Assembly: GCF_018310695.1 (NCBI RefSeq)
Contig: NZ_JAGXCY010000001.1
Coordinates: 372,001 to 436,000 of the forward strand
Direction of reading: 5' to 3'
Length of the DNA: 64,000 nucleotides
DNA from: Paenibacillus sp. Marseille-Q4541
GTDB lineage: Bacteria > Bacillota > Bacilli > Paenibacillales > Paenibacillaceae
This document shows, one piece after another, positions 55,028-64,000 of this stretch (position 1 is the first letter of the stretch; every line of letters starts with the position of its first letter). Made by a program: the position numbers and the translations under genes. The notes under the pieces were generated by a model, which worked only from the letters and a program-made list of their open reading frames with translations, was not told the origin of the DNA and made no database searches.

Positions 55028-56125
55028 TCACCTCGCATAACGTGATAAATTAAGTAAAATTCCAAGTGCTGTAAGCATCAGCGTCAGGGATGAACCTCCA
55101 TAACTGATCAAGGGCAGCGTTATTCCAGTAACGGGCATTAGCCCGATAACAACGCCAATATTAATGACAACCTGTACGGCAACCATTCCCACAATTCCTA
55201 CTCCAAGCAAGCTTCCAAAAGCATCCGGTACCGTCATGGCAACACGCATCCCTCTCCATACCAGCATCAAAAAGAGCAAAAGTACGATAAGGCCGCCTAT
55301 AAAGCCAAGTTCTTCGGCAAGGATTGAAAAAATAAAGTCAGTTTGCGGTTCCGGAACGTAACTATATTTCTGTCTGCTCATTCCAAGACCCAGCCCTCCC
55401 AGTCCCCCCGGACCAATAGCGTAAAGGGATTGGAGAATCTGATAACCGGAGCCAAGCGGATCGGACCAAGGATCAAGAAAAGCCGTAATTCGTTGCAGTC
55501 GATACGGTGCTGCAGCAATAAGGCCTGCAAACCCAAGTAATCCACCAAGACCGAGATACAGCAAATGTTTCATTCTTGCTCCTGCCGTAAAAATAATCAG
55601 CATGGAAGCCCCCATCATAACCGTTCCGGTTCCAAGATCCGGCTGTAGCATGATCAGGCCAAAAGCAGTTCCGATTAAGGCAAGCGGCGGTAATAAACCC
55701 GTAGTAAAATTTTTAATTGCTGCCGGGTCCTTACTAAGCCATTTAGCCAGAAACAAGATCATCCCGAGTTTCATAAACTCAGAGGGCTGAATTCCGAACG
55801 AACTGATTCCGAGCCAACTTCTTGCTCCGCCGCGAACGACACCAACTCCGGGAATCAATACGATAATAAGCAAAATAAAACAAAAGATCAGAATAAACTT
55901 TGCATAATTGCGCCAAATTCGGTAATCCACATTTGCAGTAAAAAACATGGCGGCAAGCCCCAGCCCCGCAAATAACAGCTGCCTCTTCACAAAATAGAAG
56001 GAGTCGCCGTATTGACGGAAAGCCAGGACGGCACCCGCACTGTATACCATCACAAGTCCGATGGTGAGTAACGACACAATGCAGATGATAAGCCACAAAT
56101 CGGGCGCCGGACGGGTCTGTTTCAT
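55028..56125 (-). CDS. spoVE: SpoVE/FtsW-type SEDS peptidoglycan glycosyltransferase
   Basis: Polytopic membrane polymerase (SEDS) that works with a class B PBP; SpoVE makes spore cortex with SpoVD. 365 residues with ten predicted helices and SEDS motifs GIQPSEFMKLGMILFLAKW, GLGGLGLGMSRQKYSYVPEP, TDFIFSILAEELGF and a C-terminal PVTGITLPLISYGGSS. The start at 56125 (MKQTRPAP) has GAGG at 9 bases. Position between murD and murG suggests SpoVE as in B. subtilis, but a vegetative FtsW cannot be excluded by sequence alone. Confidence 0.9.
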   Translation of the reverse strand: MKQTRPAPDLWLIICIVSLLTIGLVMVYSAGAVLAFRQYGDSFYFVKRQLLFAGLGLAAMFFTANVDYRIWRNYAKFILIFCFILLIIVLIPGVGVVRGGARSWLGISSFGIQPSEFMKLGMILFLAKWLSKDPAAIKNFTTGLLPPLALIGTAFGLIMLQPDLGTGTVMMGASMLIIFTAGARMKHLLYLGLGGLLGFAGLIAAAPYRLQRITAFLDPWSDPLGSGYQILQSLYAIGPGGLGGLGLGMSRQKYSYVPEPQTDFIFSILAEELGFIGGLIVLLLFLMLVWRGMRVAMTVPDAFGSLLGVGIVGMVAVQVVINIGVVIGLMPVTGITLPLISYGGSSLTLMLTALGILLNLSRYAR

Positions 56126-56174
56126 TGGAGGCCACCTCTTACACATGTAGTAGGGGCTTATCCAACCCCCCTAC

Positions 56175-57596
56175 TTACAGGTTATGCACCGCCTCTTTAA
56201 AAATGCGTCCACGCTCTTCATAGGAAGAATACATATCCCAACTTGCACAAGCAGGGGATAACAAGACGACATCTCCAGGTACTGCTAAGGAAGCTGCTTG
56301 GGAAACAGCCTTTCTTAACGTTTCAGCGGCATTCTCCTCATTATCGACAACCTGAATTTCCTTTAATCCGGCAAGTTTCGCAACTTCAGCTAATTTATCT
56401 TTTGTTTGCCCTAACAAGACGACAGCTTTTACTCTTTCACTGAAAACCGGCAGCAAATCCATATAATCTGATCCGCGGTCAAGTCCACCAGCGATAAGAA
56501 CGATCGGCTCCTTGAATGAAGTGAGTGCCATCAAGGTTGCTTTTGCATTGGTTGCTTTGGAATTGTTATAGTAAGCCGTTTCCTCCCGAGTAAGGACGTA
56601 TTCCAACCGATGTTCTACCCCTCTAAAAGAAGAGAGCGCAACTTCAAGCGACTTCGGCGCTGCTCCCGCAGCAATGGCTATGGCACAGGAAGCAAGAGCA
56701 TTATCCACGTTAAAACGCCCTGGAATTCCAATCTGATCTACAGAAATGATGGGATGGACCTTACCTTCAGCATCGCGATAAACGACCGATCTCTTCACAT
56801 CATCCTCTTCACCAGCTACATAAGGAGGATCAGCATATACACCTGTTTGCAGTGACTCTGTCATAGAAAACGGAATCAGCTCTGCCTTAATGTACGGTAC
56901 AAGCTGTCTACATACAGGGTCATCCCAGTTCAGTACTGCCTTGTCATCCTTCGTCTGATTTCGGAAAAGCTTTGCTTTCGACGCAACGTAATCCTCTATA
57001 CCCCCGTGGTAATCAAGGTGAGTCTCGGACACATTAAGTAGACAGCTGACAGCAGGTTTGAAATCTGTGGTTCCCTTTAGCTGAAAACTGCTAAGTTCAA
57101 CGACCATAATATCATTCTCTGAGGCTTCCGATGCAGCCTCGGAGAGAGGAGTTCCAATGTTGCCGGCGACAATCGGTGATAAACCAGCAGCTTCCAGCAT
57201 CATGCCGACCCACGTTGTTGTTGTTGTTTTTCCGTTGGATCCAGTAATTCCGATAATCGGTGCCTTACATAGATGGTATGCCACCTCTACCTCTGTTACC
57301 ACTTCAATGCCAAGTTCAAGTGCTTTCTGAATAGGCGCTACTTTGTAAGGTATGCCCGGATTCTTGACTAACAGAGCAACTCCTTCATGGATGAGGTCAT
57401 CTGGATGACCTCCGCATAGAACAGAAATTCCCAAAGCCTCCAATTCGGATGCTTCGGGACACTGTTCTCTCTCTTTTTGATCATTGACGGTAACCAGAGC
57501 TCCAGCCTGATGGAGCACTTTTGCTACTTGAACGCCGCTCTTGGCAAGGCCAAGTACAACGACGTTCTTTCCTTTGTAATTCTCCGGATGATTCAT
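56175..57596 (-). CDS. murD: UDP-N-acetylmuramoylalanine-D-glutamate ligase
   Basis: Adds D-Glu to UDP-MurNAc-L-Ala. Mur ligase of 473 residues with N-terminal nucleotide-sensor fold (GKNVVVLGLAKSGVQVAKVL), ATP loop GITGSNGKTTTTTWVGMML (about 117), NVSETHLDYHGGIEDY and a C-terminal LLSPACASWDMYSSYEERG. The start at 57596 (MNHPENYKGK) follows AAGGGG by 8 bases and overlaps the mraY stop region. Confidence 0.97.
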   Translation of the reverse strand: MNHPENYKGKNVVVLGLAKSGVQVAKVLHQAGALVTVNDQKEREQCPEASELEALGISVLCGGHPDDLIHEGVALLVKNPGIPYKVAPIQKALELGIEVVTEVEVAYHLCKAPIIGITGSNGKTTTTTWVGMMLEAAGLSPIVAGNIGTPLSEAASEASENDIMVVELSSFQLKGTTDFKPAVSCLLNVSETHLDYHGGIEDYVASKAKLFRNQTKDDKAVLNWDDPVCRQLVPYIKAELIPFSMTESLQTGVYADPPYVAGEEDDVKRSVVYRDAEGKVHPIISVDQIGIPGRFNVDNALASCAIAIAAGAAPKSLEVALSSFRGVEHRLEYVLTREETAYYNNSKATNAKATLMALTSFKEPIVLIAGGLDRGSDYMDLLPVFSERVKAVVLLGQTKDKLAEVAKLAGLKEIQVVDNEENAAETLRKAVSQAASLAVPGDVVLLSPACASWDMYSSYEERGRIFKEAVHNL

Positions 57597-57598
57597 GA

Positions 57599-58567
57599 TT
57601 ACAACCCCTTGTAGATGTAAAGTCCGAGACCTGCAAGCAGCAGTCCCACGGCCCAAAACGTAATGACGACACGCCATTCAGACCACCCAGACAATTCGAA
57701 ATGGTGATGAATAGGGCTCATTTTAAACACCCGTTTGCCTCTTGTTTTGAAAGAGATGACCTGGATCACAACAGATAACATTTCAATAACGAATACTCCA
57801 CCAATGACAAGGAACAACAGCTCGGTCTTGGTAACAATCGCAATTGCTCCAATCGCACCACCAATCGCGAGTGAACCCGTATCCCCCATAAATACTTTCG
57901 CTGGATGTGCGTTGTACACAAGGAAACCAAGCACTGCCCCAATCATAGCAGCTGCACATACAGCAGCAGGAAGCGAAGTTGCCTGCATAGCTACAATCGC
58001 AAATGCACCAAATGCAATCGCACTTACGCCAGACAGAAGACCATCAAGTCCATCTGTAAAATTAACTGCATTACTAATGGCAAGCATCATGATAACAATA
58101 AAAGGATAGTAAAACCATCCACCAAAATCAAAGGCCCAATCCGTCCCAGGTACGGCGATCTCCGTACTATGACCGTTCTGAATGAGCAAAAAAGACATAA
58201 TTCCAGAAAACATCAACTGTCCAAACAGTTTTTGCCTCGCCGTTAGACCAAGGGATCGTTTCGCAACGATTTTGATATAATCGTCGAGAAATCCAATCAG
58301 TCCGAAGCCTAATGTGGCCACGAGAAGCACGTAAAAATCAGTATTTTTAACAGGCGAGAATTTCAGAAACGCAAGTGTAAATGCCAAAACAATGACAACT
58401 CCACCCATCGTAGGGGTTCCTGATTTTTTAAGATGACTCTTCGGGCCATCCTCTCTAACCTGCTGTCCAAACTTCATTCTTCTTAAAAGCGGGATAAGCA
58501 ATGGGGCAGCGATGACTGCAAGAATAAAAGATACCCCGATTGTTAGGAGCATTAATTGAAAATCCAT
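57599..58567 (-). CDS. mraY: Phospho-N-acetylmuramoyl-pentapeptide transferase
   Basis: Makes lipid I on undecaprenyl phosphate. Ten-helix membrane enzyme of 322 residues, with [12 protein letters not shown] (catalytic Asp pair, about 89-100), [28 protein letters not shown] and the late [16 protein letters not shown]-type site upstream of the ATG. It couples the cytoplasmic mur ligases to the membrane steps of MurG and SpoVE. Confidence 0.98.
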   Translation of the reverse strand: MDFQLMLLTIGVSFILAVIAAPLLIPLLRRMKFGQQVREDGPKSHLKKSGTPTMGGVVIVLAFTLAFLKFSPVKNTDFYVLLVATLGFGLIGFLDDYIKIVAKRSLGLTARQKLFGQLMFSGIMSFLLIQNGHSTEIAVPGTDWAFDFGGWFYYPFIVIMMLAISNAVNFTDGLDGLLSGVSAIAFGAFAIVAMQATSLPAAVCAAAMIGAVLGFLVYNAHPAKVFMGDTGSLAIGGAIGAIAIVTKTELLFLVIGGVFVIEMLSVVIQVISFKTRGKRVFKMSPIHHHFELSGWSEWRVVITFWAVGLLLAGLGLYIYKGL

Positions 58568-58589
58568 GAAAACACCTCTCTAGTTAACT

Positions 58590-59993
58590 TCAGATCTGTA
58601 ATGGTTCATTAATTAAGGCATTAGCCACATCTTCAAGCTTCATTCCCCGGGATGCTTTCACAAGAACAACATCCTTAGCACTCATTCTTTCCTTAAGCTC
58701 CTTAATTAAAGCAACCTTGTCTTCAAAAGCAAACACTGCTTCAGCAGGCATATGTACCCGTGCCCCTTTGGCAATGTGAGAAGACAAGGGACCATATGTG
58801 AAAACCAGATCGAGCTTATCAGGTGTCAAATAGTGTCCAATCTCTTCATGAAGCTCTTCTTCCTTTGGTCCAAGCTCAAGCATATCTCCCAGTACCACCG
58901 CTTTGTGAGCGAATCCAGAAAGACCTGTGAGCGCATCAATCGCAGCTTTCATCGCTGTAGGGCTTGCATTGTAAGCATCATTGAGTACGGTAATTCCACT
59001 AGTACCTTTTAGCACTTCAATACGCATTCCCGTCAGTTTAATCTCCGAAAGACCTTTTTTAATATTTTCATAAGACACTCCATAGTGTCTTGCTACGGCA
59101 AGAGCCGCGAGTGCATTAACTACATTGTGCGCACCAATTAATGGTATAGATAATGCTTCTTCACCCGAACGGACCGAGGTAAAGACCATACCTTCCGCAT
59201 GATTCATAATTCCCGTAGGGAAATCATCATTCGTAAGGTTCATACCGAAAGTAAACCGCTTGAATTCCATCGGTTTTTTGGTTGCAGGTTCTGCAAGCAC
59301 ACGATCTGCTAAAGGATCATCGCCGTTATATATCAGGAGTCCGCCATTTTTCATTCCTGCTGTAATTTCAAGCTTGGCACGAGCAATTTCTTCCCTCGAA
59401 CCAAGCTGTAGCAGATGAGCTTCCCCAATGTTCGTAATAACAGCTACATCCGGACAAGCGATTTGCGTGAGACGTTCAATCTCATGACGTCCACTCATGC
59501 CCATCTCCAGAATCGCAATTTTTGTATCTTCAGGCATACTCAGAATGGTTAAAGGCAGACCGATATGGTTGTTAAAATTCCCTTGTGTCTTGTGCACCTT
59601 AAACGTAGTAGACAACAGGGAGTATACTATGTCTTTCGTCGTTGTTTTACCATTACTTCCTGTAATGGCAACGACGGAAGCTCCACTTTCCTTTAAATAT
59701 GCAGCGCTAAGCTCTTGAAGCGCCTCAAGTGTATCCTCAACGAGGATAACCGCCCCTTCTGGTGCGCTACCATGGTCTCGTTGCCACAGCGCCCCTGCTG
59801 CTCCTGAAGCAAGGCAGTCAGCCACATATTCATGTCCGTCAAAATGTTCCCCTGTGAGCGGAACAAATAATTGTCCCGCCGAAGGTTTTCGTGAATCAGT
59901 ATATACTCCTTCTACTACCGTTTCGCGATCACTTTCTCTTACAAGGGTCCCTCCGCACATGCTTGCCATTTGTCCTAACGTTCTTTTTATCAC
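58590..59993 (-). CDS. murF: UDP-MurNAc-tripeptide D-Ala-D-Ala ligase
   Basis: Completes the UDP-MurNAc-pentapeptide. 467 residues with ATP loop AITGSNGKTTTKDIVYSLL (about 110), NIGEAHLLQLGSREEIA, GAHNVVNALAALAVAR and VLNDAYNASPTAMKAAIDAL. The start overlaps the murE stop by four bases, so the two are coupled. MurF takes the product of MurE. Confidence 0.96.
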   Translation of the reverse strand: MIKRTLGQMASMCGGTLVRESDRETVVEGVYTDSRKPSAGQLFVPLTGEHFDGHEYVADCLASGAAGALWQRDHGSAPEGAVILVEDTLEALQELSAAYLKESGASVVAITGSNGKTTTKDIVYSLLSTTFKVHKTQGNFNNHIGLPLTILSMPEDTKIAILEMGMSGRHEIERLTQIACPDVAVITNIGEAHLLQLGSREEIARAKLEITAGMKNGGLLIYNGDDPLADRVLAEPATKKPMEFKRFTFGMNLTNDDFPTGIMNHAEGMVFTSVRSGEEALSIPLIGAHNVVNALAALAVARHYGVSYENIKKGLSEIKLTGMRIEVLKGTSGITVLNDAYNASPTAMKAAIDALTGLSGFAHKAVVLGDMLELGPKEEELHEEIGHYLTPDKLDLVFTYGPLSSHIAKGARVHMPAEAVFAFEDKVALIKELKERMSAKDVVLVKASRGMKLEDVANALINEPLQI

Positions 59994-61477
59994 TTTGTTA
60001 TACCCCTTATCGCTTCTTTCGCCACCAGACGGTCGTCAAAGTCTGTCTTGACAGTTCCGATAATTTGATATGTCTCGTGACCTTTGCCCGCTATCAATAC
60101 TACATCGCCAGGGCTTGCCTGCTCAATAGCACGTTTAATTGCAGATTTGCGATCTACAATTAGCTCATATTTTTCAGGTGCAACACCATCCGCAATCAAA
60201 CCTTGCTTAATATCTTCCAGAATCGCATCCGGATTTTCAGTACGAGGATTGTCTGAAGTAACAAACACTCTATCACTGTATTTCGCTGCGATTTGACCCA
60301 TGATTGGACGTTTGGTACGATCCCGATCACCACCGCATCCGAAGACGCAGAACACTTCATTTTCAGCAAACTCGTTTACGGTACGCAGTACGTTCTCAAG
60401 TCCATCAGGAGTATGTGCGTAGTCTACAATAACAGCAAACGGCTGATCTTCATTCACTGCTTCTACCCGGCCGTCAACTCCTGGAATGGCTTCAAGACTA
60501 CGTTTGATTGAATCGAGATGGATGCCTTCAAGCAAAGCTGCCGTAATGGCCGCAAGTGCGTTATACACGTTAAACTTACCAACCATGCGGAGTTCCACAT
60601 CCGTATTCCCCTTAAAGGATTCCACGTGGAAAGAAGTACCTCGTGCCGTAATTTTAATATTCGAAGCGCGCACATCAGCATCAGCATCGATTCCGTATGT
60701 AATTACTTCTGCTGAGGTAGATTCTCCGAAATAGGCCGATGCGGCATCATCTGCGTTTAGAACTGCATATTTACGTTTATGAAGATCACCTGAGAAACCA
60801 TTGCCAAGTCTAGCAAAAAGTAAAGCTTTAGCGCTTCTATACTCTTCCATGGTGTGATGATAATCCAGATGATCCTGACTTAAATTCGTAAATACCGCAG
60901 TGCGGAATTCGGTTCCTTTTACACGTCCTTGCTGTAGAGCATGTGAAGAAACTTCCATCACACAATTTTTCACGCCTGCTTCAGCCATATGATAAAGACT
61001 GCGCTGCAAATCAAGAGCTTCTGGCGTAGTTCCTGACATCGGGAACGTTTGACCCGCATAACGCATTTGGATCGTTCCAATTAACCCTGTCTCCGATTCA
61101 GCATCATTCAATATTTGTTCAATCAGATAAGTTGTTGTTGTTTTCCCGTTAGTGCCTGTGACCCCGATCATGTTAAGCCTCTGGCTCGGTTGACCAAAAA
61201 AATGGTCCGAGAATACAGCCATGGCAAATCGACTGCTCCCTACAATTAGTTGTGGCACATCCAGTTCAAGTTTTCGTTCTACGACAAGTGCAGCTGCTCC
61301 CATGGTTACCGCTTTGTCAGCATAATCATGACCATCAACCGTGTGACCAGGAAGACATATAAACATATCACCTTCCTGAACTTGTCTTGAATCGGTTTGA
61401 ATTCCCTTGATTTCCGTGTTTCCACTGCCTGATAGTTCACTTACTGCCAGCAGGGAAGCAAATTGTTTTAACAGCAC
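59990..61477 (-). CDS. murE: UDP-MurNAc-L-Ala-D-Glu meso-diaminopimelate ligase
   Basis: Adds the third residue of the stem peptide. 495 residues with ATP loop GVTGTNGKTTTTYLIEQIL, NLSQDHLDYHHTMEEYRSAK, and VTSDNPRTENPDAILEDI: the DNPR motif is the mark of meso-DAP enzymes, against DDDP-type in lysine enzymes, so this organism should have DAP-type walls, consistent with dapL. The start is GTG at 61477 behind AAGGA; an ATG at nearly the same place is out of frame. Confidence 0.97.
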   Translation of the reverse strand: MLLKQFASLLAVSELSGSGNTEIKGIQTDSRQVQEGDMFICLPGHTVDGHDYADKAVTMGAAALVVERKLELDVPQLIVGSSRFAMAVFSDHFFGQPSQRLNMIGVTGTNGKTTTTYLIEQILNDAESETGLIGTIQMRYAGQTFPMSGTTPEALDLQRSLYHMAEAGVKNCVMEVSSHALQQGRVKGTEFRTAVFTNLSQDHLDYHHTMEEYRSAKALLFARLGNGFSGDLHKRKYAVLNADDAASAYFGESTSAEVITYGIDADADVRASNIKITARGTSFHVESFKGNTDVELRMVGKFNVYNALAAITAALLEGIHLDSIKRSLEAIPGVDGRVEAVNEDQPFAVIVDYAHTPDGLENVLRTVNEFAENEVFCVFGCGGDRDRTKRPIMGQIAAKYSDRVFVTSDNPRTENPDAILEDIKQGLIADGVAPEKYELIVDRKSAIKRAIEQASPGDVVLIAGKGHETYQIIGTVKTDFDDRLVAKEAIRGITK

Positions 61478-61569
61478 ATGTATTCCTTCTTTCCATGAAA
61501 TAAGACGTCATCCTTACCTATTGTATCCGTTACTTAGCAATATGGTCCATAGATAGATGAGTAAAAACC

Positions 61570-63552
61570 TTATTCCTCTTCTTTTTTGCTTTCATTAGTC
61601 GTGTCCTTTTCGCTCTGATGAGCATCTTTCGGTTCACTGCCCATGTAGATTCGAATCGTTGAACCTCGTTCAACTCGTGCCCCTGGTTTTGGAGCCTGAC
61701 TGATAACGGTGTTGCCTGATCCGGATTTAGACAGCATAAAGTTCATATTGAGATCCTCGTAGAGATCCTGCACCGTGGCTCCTGTAAGATCCGGAACGGT
61801 AACGATGGGTGTTTCACCATATTTATATTCTTTGGCAATCTGATCATTACGAGGCGGCACCTGTAAATAATGAAGTGAATCTTCCAGAATGTTCTGTACA
61901 ATTGGCGCGGCAACAACGCCCCCGAATTGGATTCCCTTCGGGTTATCAAGCGCCGTATATACGACAATCTGAGGATCATCTGCTGGAGCGAATGCAATAA
62001 AAGATACAATATGCTCCGTTGTTGAGTAGCGTCCATTAATGACCTTTTGCGCTGTACCCGTTTTTCCACCAACTCGGTATCCATCAATAAATGCGGGACG
62101 CCCTGTTCCTTTAGCTACAACACTTTCCAGTGCTTCCCGAACCTTCTTGGAGGTTTCTTCCGAGATAACCTGCCTTACCAGTTCAGGCTCCGTTTCTTCC
62201 ACGATTTTTCCTGTTACCGGATCGACCCATGCTTTGGCAACAAATGGTTTGTACAATTTCCCACCGTTTATCGCGGCTGAGACGGCCGTTACCTGCTGTA
62301 TAGGAGTAACAGATACCCCTTGACCAAAAGCAGTCGTAGCCAGCTCTACAGGACCCACCTGTGGAAGTTTAAATAAGATCCCAGAAGCCTCTCCGCTAAG
62401 ATCAATTCCCGTCTTTGAGCCGAAACCGAAGTTTTTAATATACTTGAAAAGCGTCTCTTTGCCAAGCCTTTGGCCTAAAGCAACAAAGCCCGGGTTACAG
62501 GAGTTTTCCACAACCTGTAAAAAGGTTTGGCTGCCATGTCCACCTTTTTTCCAGCATCGAAGTTTGGCTCCCCCGACTTCAACATATCCTGGATCGAAGA
62601 AGCGGTCATTATTGAGGTCTACTTTCTTCTCTTCAAGTGCCGCGGCGAGCGTAATAATTTTGAAGGTTGAACCTGGCTCGTAGGTCATCCAAACCGGTAA
62701 ATTACGATTATATATTTCAGCAGCATAGTCCTGATAGTTACCTGGTTCATAACCTGGGCGGCTGGCCATACCAAGTACTTCTCCTGTCTTGGGATTCATT
62801 GCGATGGCAAGCGCAGAATTGGCTTGAAATTTGACCATAGCCTGATCAAGCTCACGTTCGATAATGGACTGGATTGGTTGATCTATGGTCAGTTTCAGAT
62901 TGAGCCCATCTTGAGGAGCCTGATAAGTCTCGCTTGAACCCGGCATTAATCTCCCTGCGGCATCAGATAGGTAAGCAATCCCACCACCAATTCCATTTAA
63001 GTTTTCATCGTACGTTTTTTCAATACCTGTCAAACCCTGATTATCAATCCCAGTAAAACCAAGAATATGACCTGCAAGATCTCCAAAGGGATAGAATCGT
63101 TTATTATCTTCAGCTACAACAATGCCCGGAAGCTCCAAATCACGAATCTCCTGTGCTTTCTCCATCGTAATTTTGCGGCCCCCGGGCTTTATCTGAACTA
63201 TTCTTGCTTTCTTGGAGATAATACCCAGTACTTTCTCCTTTGTCATTCCAATGAGTGGAGCCAAAACTTCAGCAGTATGGTCCTTGTCTTTCACTTGTAC
63301 CGGAATAGCCATTATGGTTGGCGTTGTAATATTGTAAGCGAGAGAAATACCGTTCCGATCTTGAATTTGTCCTCTTTTGGCGGTATACGGTATTTCTCTG
63401 CGCCACAAATTCTCGGCTTCTTCCGATAATTCCGGACCTTTGACAAATTGTACATACGCTAAACGTACAACCAGTGTTGCAAATAAAATAAGCAGTATTA
63501 TCATGCACCATAGCAAACGGCGACGAAGCGTCACACTGGACACTTTGGCCAT
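61570..63552 (-). CDS. spoVD: SpoVD-like class B penicillin-binding protein
   Basis: Sporulation transpeptidase for cortex, partner of SpoVE. 660 residues: one N-terminal membrane helix (~13-32), a PBP dimerisation domain (NLWRREIPYTAKRGQIQDRN), a transpeptidase domain with the active Ser in EPGSTFKIITLAAALEEK, SxN in VENSCNPG, KTG in VGGKTGTAQKV, and one C-terminal PASTA domain (VPDLTGATVQDLYEDLNMNF). One PASTA repeat and a place next to murE match SpoVD. The ATG at 63552 (MAKVSS) is 6 bases from GGGGGGAG; the longer reading has no better site. Confidence 0.92.
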   Translation of the reverse strand: MAKVSSVTLRRRLLWCMIILLILFATLVVRLAYVQFVKGPELSEEAENLWRREIPYTAKRGQIQDRNGISLAYNITTPTIMAIPVQVKDKDHTAEVLAPLIGMTKEKVLGIISKKARIVQIKPGGRKITMEKAQEIRDLELPGIVVAEDNKRFYPFGDLAGHILGFTGIDNQGLTGIEKTYDENLNGIGGGIAYLSDAAGRLMPGSSETYQAPQDGLNLKLTIDQPIQSIIERELDQAMVKFQANSALAIAMNPKTGEVLGMASRPGYEPGNYQDYAAEIYNRNLPVWMTYEPGSTFKIITLAAALEEKKVDLNNDRFFDPGYVEVGGAKLRCWKKGGHGSQTFLQVVENSCNPGFVALGQRLGKETLFKYIKNFGFGSKTGIDLSGEASGILFKLPQVGPVELATTAFGQGVSVTPIQQVTAVSAAINGGKLYKPFVAKAWVDPVTGKIVEETEPELVRQVISEETSKKVREALESVVAKGTGRPAFIDGYRVGGKTGTAQKVINGRYSTTEHIVSFIAFAPADDPQIVVYTALDNPKGIQFGGVVAAPIVQNILEDSLHYLQVPPRNDQIAKEYKYGETPIVTVPDLTGATVQDLYEDLNMNFMLSKSGSGNTVISQAPKPGARVERGSTIRIYMGSEPKDAHQSEKDTTNESKKEEE

Positions 63553-63639
63553 ATTCATCTCCCCCCTACTTGTCTCCATCATTCACAATGCTATTCATCA
63601 TTATGAATATTCAGGACAACCAGGGAATAGAACAAGCCT

Positions 63640-64000
63640 TTAGTTATCTCCGCGCTCTTCTGCCGTAGTACCATCAAGTTCGTTTATGTCAGCAATCTTA
63701 TCCGGTTTCGTTACACCTGTATCCGCATTATTATCTGAGCTTTCCGTTCCGTCTGAAGCAGGAACATCTTCATCGGGTTCTCCGGTTACGGTTTCTTTGG
63801 CTGTCTTCAGCGTAAGAACAACGGTACGCTGTTCTCCAGACACCTCTACTTTTTGCTCAGAAACAAAACCCTCCCCTTCGGTTCTAACGCCGACTCTTAG
63901 CAGAGTGAGCACTTCCAGGGCATCCCGGAGAGATTCACCTTTAAGATCGGGGACTTCCATCGTATCACTTTCTTCTGTAAGCAAATACACACGTTGTCCC
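63640..64000 (-). CDS. pbpB: C-terminal end of a PASTA-containing penicillin-binding protein (cut by window edge)
   Basis: Only about 120 C-terminal residues are in the window; the frame runs on past 64000 (GQRVYLLTEESD and further upstream). It shows a PASTA domain (MEVPDLKGESLRDALEVLTL) and then a long, acidic, Thr/Asp-rich tail that looks disordered. A PBP2B/FtsI gene (pbpB) stands just upstream of spoVD in B. subtilis, so this is most likely its homologue, the vegetative septal transpeptidase. The catalytic domain is not visible, so the call rests on PASTA and position. Confidence 0.75.
   Translation of the reverse strand, partial: GQRVYLLTEESDTMEVPDLKGESLRDALEVLTLLRVGVRTEGEGFVSEQKVEVSGEQRTVVLTLKTAKETVTGEPDEDVPASDGTESSDNNADTGVTKPDKIADINELDGTTAEERGDN

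Overview
The window reads as a chromosome segment of an endospore-forming, meso-diaminopimelate-type Gram-positive of the Bacillales, most likely Paenibacillus or a close relative. This is inference from gene content: spoIIGA-sigE-sigG, spoVD, spoVE, ylm genes, a DapL aminotransferase, a MurE with a DNPR motif, and a T-box, a PyrR attenuator and AGGAGG ribosome binding sites typical of Firmicutes. No 16S gene is present. Nearly all genes lie on the minus strand; the exceptions are a 1504-residue surface protein (7577-12091) and a DksA/TraR-type regulator (36291-37025).

Region 1 (1-15035) is a type IV pilus locus. Read in transcription order the core is pilB, pilT, pilC, major prepilin, prepilin peptidase, a fused pilM-pilN and pilO (cut by the window edge). 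A divergent gene encodes a very large secreted protein with DUF5057-like, choice-of-anchor-A-like and Ig-like (Big) modules. Beyond it lies a minor-pilin operon (PilV-, PilW- and PilX-like).

Region 2 (15174-15700) holds tandem terminators, tRNA-Ile2(CAT), initiator tRNA-Met(CAT) with a strong promoter, and a 54-residue ORF. Region 3 (15783-23220) is a MacAB/LolCDE-like ABC export operon: ATPase, lipoprotein membrane-fusion protein, 975-residue FtsX-type permease, second ATPase with an AbrB-like tail, solute-binding lipoprotein, and a possible 43-residue membrane protein.

Region 4 (23348-32608) is the pyrimidine operon pyrR-pyrB-pyrC-carA-carB-pyrF-pyrE. Its leader has a clear promoter, two PyrR-type RNA hairpins and a terminator. 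pyrP, pyrK and pyrD are absent from the cluster.

Region 5 (32745-45520) carries a 30-residue membrane peptide, dapL, an RluD-family synthase gene, lspA, the DksA/TraR-type gene, a DUF5665 gene, a T-box-controlled eukaryote-like ileS, divIVA, ylmH, ylmG, sepF, ylmE, pgeF and ylmC. Region 6 (45625-64000) is the sporulation and cell-wall/division cluster: sigG, sigE, spoIIGA, ftsZ, ftsA, divIB, murA (where B. subtilis has murB), murG, spoVE, murD, mraY, murF, murE, spoVD and the 3' end of a PASTA-containing PBP gene. Regions 4-6 broadly follow the B. subtilis murE-to-pyr gene order. Together they supply lipid II, the divisome, early sporulation sigma factors and pyrimidines. Several starts were moved from the longest ORF to a better ribosome binding site.
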